Part shown: positions 58,901 to 64,000 of the stretch, piece after piece
Numbering within the stretch: position 1 is the first letter of the stretch
Layout: each line of letters starts with the position of its first letter
Source of the DNA: Sisyra terminalis
Taxonomy: Eukaryota > Arthropoda > Insecta > Neuroptera > Sisyridae
Direction: 5' to 3'
Length of the DNA stretch: 64,000 nt
Assembly: GCA_958496175.1 (NCBI GenBank)
Contig: OY292280.1
Coordinates: 13,392,001 to 13,456,000, forward strand
Position numbers and translations under genes: made by a program
The notes under the pieces: model-generated
What the model was told of the DNA's origin: nothing
Databases searched by the model: none
The model's input: the letters and a program-made list of their open reading frames with translations, nothing else

Positions 58901-61900
58901 CTGATAACAGCTTTTGAAGTATTACTTAAGGTAAGCAACTTGAAGAAAATCTTTTGTTATTGTACATTTGTGCGCCGACGTAATAGGCGTGAACTATTTT
59001 ATCGGCACATGCGTTTTATAGTCAGTGTTATTTTTGTATTGTATAACTTCAATCTTTAATAATAACATACCTTTATTTTTTAGTATAATCGAACAGGACA
59101 AGGGTGTCAATGCAATCAGGCTATAATGCTAATAACAGATGGACCACCATCGACATTTCAAGATATTTTCCATACGTATAATATGCCGCATAAACTAATC
59201 CGTATGTTCACCTATTTAATTGGAAAGGATTCCAGTAATGCAAATGAGATGAGTTGGATGGCGTGCAATAACAAAGGTATGAATAACTAGCTGAACCCGG
59301 CAGACGTTGTCTTGCCAGCCTATGGTTGTAAATAAATAAATTGAATTTAGCAAAAAAAAGCTTGTGAATTATAAGAATCACCTCCCGTATCAACCCGCAG
59401 TATCCCTCACTGTACCAAGTATAACTTAGTTTCAAGATATACATTTATCAATAACGTTTTGAGAAAATTTGCTCACCTTTAAAAATCATTGCACCATCAT
59501 AGCAATGAAGTATTGACAGTTAATAACTATTGAATTGATCTTTGAAAAAGTTGTTTTCTTGCGATCGCAGGTATATTTTCGACGCAAGAAAAAGATAAAA
59601 ACAATTTATGAAGCGGATTGTATATCTTCACAAAATTTCAGCTAAATCAATGATAATTTTTTTGAGTTTTTGAAATCTACATAAACCAACATTACAATTT
59701 TATATATGTAGATAAAAAATAGATTGTTCATTGTTTATTTAAATCAGAGGTGGCCAACCCGCGGATCACAAAAGGCACCTTTGACAATTTTTTCGACCCG
59801 CGATATGCATCAGGTTTTCATAAAATGTATACCTTTTATAATGACCAAATTGGTGAAAACCGAAATATTAAAATGATCCCAGTGTATCTTAATTTAGTAT
59901 GGAGAATTTGAGATATAACTTCAAAAGAGGCTCCCGGAGTTATGATGCATTTCCGAAGTGGCCCACAATATCATTTGTATAGGCCACCCTGATTTCATGC
60001 ATGCAGATTTTTCGATATCTTAAAAAAGAACATAGATTTTTAATTAAAGAATTCAATTCATATCCAATTATTTGATGTCCATTTATTTATTGTAATCGGT
60101 CTTCTTCTAAATGCTACATTTATTATTAATAATTAATCGTAAATAGGCAACCTTTTCTTCCGAAGAAAAATAAGTTGAGCTTGATTACAAAGTTTCTATC
60201 AAATCAGTAAAGCTGTTTTTAAATTAGAACCATAAGTGAAATCAGAGTAAAATATTGGTACAACTATTTAAATTGGACTTGTTTATGAATTTATACTCTT
60301 CTTTTTTTTTTGGTAAAAACACTAAGATGTACCTGAAAGCAAAATATTAACGAAAACAATTAACCTGTTCTTGAATTGTACGATTGAATTCAGGTAGACA
60401 AATATTAAAGTACAATTTTTTTGACCTTTGGTCCATAATGACCATTTATTGTGAGCAAACCGAATAAATTCCAAACAGGTGTGAAATTGAAAAGAATTTT
60501 ACCTGTTCTCAACTTGTGATAATAAATAATGTGGTAATGAGAAAATGTAGATTCAAAGGAGTAATTTATGGAATCAGAAAAAGGTGTTAATGTATTTATA
60601 ATTGACAACAAATAATAAATGCCTCAAACCGGTTCAGATTCCTTAAACGACATATTTAAAGCTGCCATTCTCTTATTTTGGCCTTCAAGTTTTAACTATG
60701 TTATTTCATATCCCCAATTGAGCATATACTTGAATTTTTCGTGTATATATACAATATAGCTGATCACCGCGATTTCGTCTGCGTAACGTAGGGGTAGATT
60801 ACATTTTCTTTTCAGATTTGCTATTTGTACTGGTATATAAAAATTTTTATTTCTCTTATTTCTTTTAAGAAAAACATAATCATACCTAAAAAAACTATTT
60901 CGTCGACTTTAAAAAGACATATTGAATAAATTGAAAATTTATTATAGCCCATGTTCAACGGGGATAGTTTAGCTTCTCAACAGTGAAAGAATTTTTCAAA
61001 TCGGTCAAATAGTTTCGGAGCCTATTCAATGCAAACAAACAATCAAATCTTCCCTCTTTATAATAATAATGAATAATAAAATGCTTTTAAAAATAATTTT
61101 ATTTAGATTTTACTAGTTTTGTTAGGCATTGAGAACTGACCATTTTGGTCACGACGTCTGGTGGTCTAAAAAAGTACTAGTTTTTGTGTGCTCTTTTATA
61201 TACCACTATATCAAGTAGTTAACTATAGTAAAATTAAAAACCAAATATAAATTTTAAACTACATCTACTCGTTAGTTCTCAATTGAAGTCCCTCAGTTCA
61301 CTATTGATTATGTTGTAGGATATTATACAAGAATCAGTAGTCACCAAAATGTGAAGGAAAGTGTTTTGCAATATTTATTTGTGATGGCTCGACCGATGGT
61401 GATGTACCAAAATACGCATCCTATACAGTGGACAGAGGCGTATGTTGGAGGAAAGGTATAATTTATTTTATAGGATAAAGTGCTAGATTATTAATCGTCG
61501 CCATTTTTAGAGTGCTAGTTTACGAAGTGATGCTTCTTCTCAACTAATGACTTCAGTTACGGCTCCCATTTTTGATCGGCGTAACCATTCGGTTAGTTAA
61601 CATTTACATTAATTAAATTTCAACAATTAAGTACTTTCTTTTTAGGTTCGGGTCGCTAATTTGTTAGGGGTCGTTGGCACAGATGTACCGATCGAACAAA
61701 TAATAAAACTTGTCCCCCCTTATAAGGTAAGACTTACAAACCCACAATTAAACCTGTATAATATGACCACCTTATATAATAACAAATGATCAATTAATCA
61801 GGTTTTAATTGTTGAAAAAGTCCAAGTTGAAAATCTTGCTTTTATTTTACAGCTTGGTGTTAACGGGTATTCTTTCATTGTGAATAATAACGGACATGTG

Positions 61901-63954
61901 CTGTATCATCCTGATTTGAGACCACTGGTTAGTATTTACGTGCAACTTTACATCTTATATTTCATTATTAAACCGAATTAATTATATTTGTAGGTTGGAA
62001 ATCACAAGTTTGAGAAAAATTTGGAACCAGAATATATTTCTGTTGACCTAACGGAAGTTGAATTGGTCGAACATGAAAGTGGTCCACGAGAAAATAATTC
62101 TCTTCTGCTTGATGTAAGTGTTTAAATTAAGAAAAATATTAAAATAAGATTTGAAAATCGGATATTTCCAAGTAAATTTGAGGCAGAATTGACCAAGATT
62201 TAGGAATTTTAGAGATAGGATTCCGGGATTGGCTCAAGTGTACTTTAGCACACCCACAATCTGACAACGTTGCATTTTCGATTTTGTTTTTAATTTAATT
62301 CGCGATATTTTTGTTAATTCAATTCTCATATGGTATAATTCTCTGTTTTGTGGGTAAATTTTCATTATGGACCTATTTGATTGCAAATTAAATTAATAAC
62401 AACGTCGAAAATGCAACGTTGTCAGATTGTGGGTGTGCTAAAGTACCAATGAGCCCTGGAATTTGGTTCTTCATAAAATATGATTACTTCTTAACAATGA
62501 AAGTGTTATGAGCTTGTGAGTTTTAGCAATTGTACATGAAAGTTTCTTTTTAATAATGAAGTTTTTTAAAATTTTTAAGAATTGGCTTTAGCAATAGAAT
62601 TGGTTTTATAGCAACTAAAACTTCCGTTGAATTTTTCCAATTATGAACTTTTAGATCAGAGTTCCCCAAACTTTTTTGTGTCGTAGACCCCTTGCCATGT
62701 TTTTCCGTGTTGGGTAGACCCCCTACTTATCTGATATTGATTTCCTGTAAATTTCTAACTGCAGTGAAGTTTAGTATTAAAACCTTAAAGTAAAAACATA
62801 GGTACTTTTATAAATAATGTATATGTCTTGATATTATAAGATAGTATGGTGTAAGTAAATAGGTACTATCAGTGTATGTGTTGAGATCCACTATCGTGGA
62901 CCCCCATTTTCATTTCATGGACCCCAAATTTTTTTTCGCTGACGTAGACCCCTTGCAGGTTGTCATAGACCTCTAGGGGTCGATATAGACCACTTTGGGA
63001 AACACTGTTTTAGATGATCGATTGATTAAACTAATGTATATGCAACCAATATTGCTTATAAACTCTTCATATTATGGAAACTTAAACTTAAAGATATCAA
63101 AGTTTTGGTCACATATTTTATTTTATAATAATATTTTTACTAATATTCTAGTAATACTATAAACGTTTGTCATTTTTTTATAGTTATAGCCATCTTTCGG
63201 TAGGGTTGAAGAATTTGTATATTAATTGTATTATTTATGAAGATCCCGTTGTTATAACTTTTAATTATTGACTTTAGCAATACAATTAATTTTACAGCAA
63301 CTAACTCTTCCGTTGAATTATGAACTTTTAGATGATCGATTGATTAAATTATTGTATACGCAATCAATATTGCTTATAAACTCTTCATATTATGGAAACT
63401 TTAATTTAAAGATATCAAAATATTGGTCACTTATTTTATTTTATAATAAATTTATTACTAATATTCTAGTTATAATATCAACGTTTGTCATTTGTTTAAA
63501 GTTATAGCCATCTTTCGGTTGGGTTGAAGAATTTGATTATTCATTGTATTATTTATTTTTCAGCTTCGGCATGATATGATAGATCAAAAAGAGGGTGAAA
63601 TCGAACTCAGTGTCAAGGTTCACTATGACGATATGGTTTGTTTTATTTTTATCTACATAAAATGTCATTCTTCACTACAAGATAACGAACTTTTGTAATT
63701 TCAGAAACGAGTTACGACAAGAAAACATAAATATTTCTACAATCCAATCGAAGGAACTCCTTTCTCGCTGGGATTGGCCATTCCTGAAGGATATGGCATG
63801 TACGAAGTTTTGGCAGAACAAGAAATCAAACATAGTCACATAAACGGTACCTATAATAAATTTAAAAAAAAACAAACTTAAAAATTAAAATTAATTTATC
63901 CTTTTTAGTAACGGAGTATTTTAAAGGACCTAATTGGCGGGTGCATCCCGATTG
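52976..63954 (+). CDS. Voltage-gated calcium channel α2δ subunit, N-terminal and central part
   Basis: The extracellular accessory subunit increases surface expression of CaV channels. Fourteen exons are visible: 52,976-53,088, 53,151-53,232, 53,296-53,406, 58,099-58,761, 58,820-58,930, 59,084-59,276, 61,319-61,455, 61,511-61,591, 61,646-61,726, 61,853-61,927, 61,994-62,113, 63,564-63,635, 63,705-63,846 and 63,909-63,954. They join in frame with no stop and continue past the window. After a signal peptide (LKSLRIVLLVHLIILVPNS) comes the VWA_N region (VKNWALKFGVDLWEFGRQFT). The VWA domain has a complete MIDAS motif DTSGSM at 271-276, and the Cache-type part follows (LGVNGYSFIVNNNGHVLYHP). Introns 1, 6, 13 and 14 are in phase 1 or 2, the rest in phase 0. 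Which α2δ paralogue it is cannot be settled here. Confidence 0.93.
53407..54396. other. Start of α2δ intron 3
   Basis: The first 350 bases are less AT-rich and open in several frames on both strands, but none has splice sites, homology features or consistent codon use. From about 54,000 an element with a degenerate hammerhead (minus strand, GCTTGAAAAAGTC...GACGAAAC) appears, repeated inverted near 55,070. Confidence 0.4.
54397..54492. mobile_element. Deleted copy of the hammerhead foldback
   Basis: Both arms of the 39,962-40,161 element (ATAATATATATAAGTCTTTG and its complement) are joined by an A run. The ribozyme is missing. Confidence 0.65.
54538..54741. mobile_element. Pogo/Tigger-type MITE
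   Basis: The ends CAGTATAATCTCACTAACCC and TGCCGGATTAGTGAGATTAC are inverted and flanked by TA. Same family as 47,934 and 50,012. Confidence 0.75.
55268..55310 (-). ncRNA. Hammerhead-like motif of the outer foldback
   Basis: On the minus strand: GCC, CTGAAGA, stem II GTCAG/TTGAC, GAAAC, GTT, GGT. Core residues fit CUGANGA and GAAA; stem I is GCC/GGT. Cleavage would follow GTT, a less usual triplet. The opposed copy at 56,838-56,880 has TTGAAGA in place of CTGAAGA and is probably dead. Confidence 0.5.
55600..55662 (-). ncRNA. Hammerhead ribozyme of the middle foldback
   Basis: On the minus strand: TTAAGTAGC, CTGATGA, stem II GGTC/GACC with loop AAATAAAG, GAAAC, GTC, GCTGAATTAA. Stem I pairs AGC with GCT and, after an internal loop, TTAA with TTAA, as in type I hammerheads. 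The opposed copy near 56,510 has TTGATGA and a broken stem II. Confidence 0.7.
55674..56227. mobile_element. Mariner-like foldback, 554 bp
   Basis: The ends GGGTGATTTTTTTT are inverted and TA-flanked. A 50-base inner palindrome (CTACAGGAACTTTTTTGTAG region and complement) is visible. Shares ACGCTCTACAAAAA with 8,597-9,655. Confidence 0.7.
57005..58075. mobile_element. Foldback element interrupted by a hAT element
   Basis: Starts with CGTTGACTTTGAACAGTTAT, as at 16,345 and 21,618, and ends near 58,070 with the inverse arm. The middle holds TATTTCGATTGCCAAGC. A hAT element sits at 57,174-57,884. Confidence 0.6.
57174..57884 (+). mobile_element. Partial hAT element with transposase C-terminal remnant
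   Basis: The left end CAGTGGCGTAGCTACCGAGG and right end TAGTTACGATACTG are inverted. Flanks TTTATCAC/CTTATCAC form an 8-bp duplication with one mismatch. One frame (to 57,584) carries the hAT dimerisation motif: SAAAKRSFSKLKIIKKYLRN, then QTRLRHLSQIALENK. It is interrupted by a TAG at 57,375. The catalytic DDE region is gone, so it cannot act alone. Confidence 0.8.
59745..59991. mobile_element. Nonautonomous hAT element, 247 bp
   Basis: The ends CAGAGGTGGCCAACCC and AGGCCACCCTG are inverted. The flanks ATTTAAAT and ATTTCATG match at only five or six of eight positions, so this is an old insertion. It lies in α2δ intron 6. Confidence 0.6.
62231..62455. mobile_element. hAT foldback MITE
   Basis: A 225-bp copy in α2δ intron 11; the flanks CCGGGATT and CTGGAATT are a decayed 8-bp duplication. 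Confidence 0.8.
62640..63515. repeat. Tandem duplication in α2δ intron 11
   Basis: About 190 bases starting ATGAACTTTTAGAT, with GATCGATTGATTAAA and CTTATAAACTCTTCATATTA following, occur at 62,644 (split by a hAT element, resuming at 63,016) and again at 63,314-63,510. Confidence 0.8.
62657..63007. mobile_element. Nonautonomous hAT element, 351 bp, with TTTTAGAT target duplication
   Basis: The ends CAGAGTTCCCCAAAC and TTTGGGAAACACTG are inverted. Direct TTTTAGAT flanks it exactly (62,649-62,656 and 63,008-63,015). The termini are of the CAGxG...TTTTGGG type common in hAT elements. Confidence 0.92.
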
Positions 63955-64000
63955 GTATGTGACTAGGAAATAGATATCTAATTAATTGGATTTTTCATAT

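Overview
The window is from an AT-rich, intron-rich animal genome, most likely an insect. The case rests on spliceosomal genes with insect-like orthologues, an α2δ calcium-channel subunit, and a dense load of hAT, mariner/pogo and PIF-like miniature elements, tRNA-derived SINEs and hammerhead-ribozyme foldback repeats. The gene content does not settle the order; a hemipteran is possible. All identifications come from reading the translation, with no database search.

Layout. 1-8,049 is transposon debris: SINE, hAT and PIF-like MITEs, and a foldback element split by a hAT element that carries a 22-bp tandem repeat. 8,050-11,297 (minus) is the splicing factor SMNDC1/SPF30 (4 coding exons, 250 aa); one intron holds a large mariner-like foldback and a possible small plus-strand gene. 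12,913-13,395 (plus) is an unidentified ORF with a 42-nt intron. 14,068 to about 25,396 (minus) is the most unusual locus: a gene made almost wholly of microexons. Twenty exons of 45-63 nt (plus one of 30 and one of 126 nt) are all multiples of three, all interrupted in phase 1, and lead to one long terminal exon. Several exons are visibly duplicated in modules. I do not recognise the product.

27,526-31,624 (plus) is a sarcalumenin-like secretory-pathway GTPase (9 exons, 838 aa). 33,919-39,397 (minus) is the 1,4-alpha-glucan branching enzyme (12 exons, 692 aa). 39,962-40,161 is a foldback element carrying a well-formed hammerhead ribozyme. 40,258-40,835 is a near-identical copy of the last sarcalumenin exon, followed by a decayed coding fragment cut by a hAT MITE. 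42,214-49,721 (plus) is the NUP98-NUP96 precursor (9 exons, 1,757 aa). 52,976-63,954 (plus, continuing past the window) is an α2δ voltage-gated calcium-channel subunit with 14 exons visible; its large third intron holds nested hammerhead foldbacks.

The conserved genes are functionally independent (splicing, ER/SR calcium handling, glycogen synthesis, nuclear pore, calcium channel). No operon-like relation is implied. The shared theme is mobile-element expansion. The undescribed candidate system is the microexon array at 14-25 kb.
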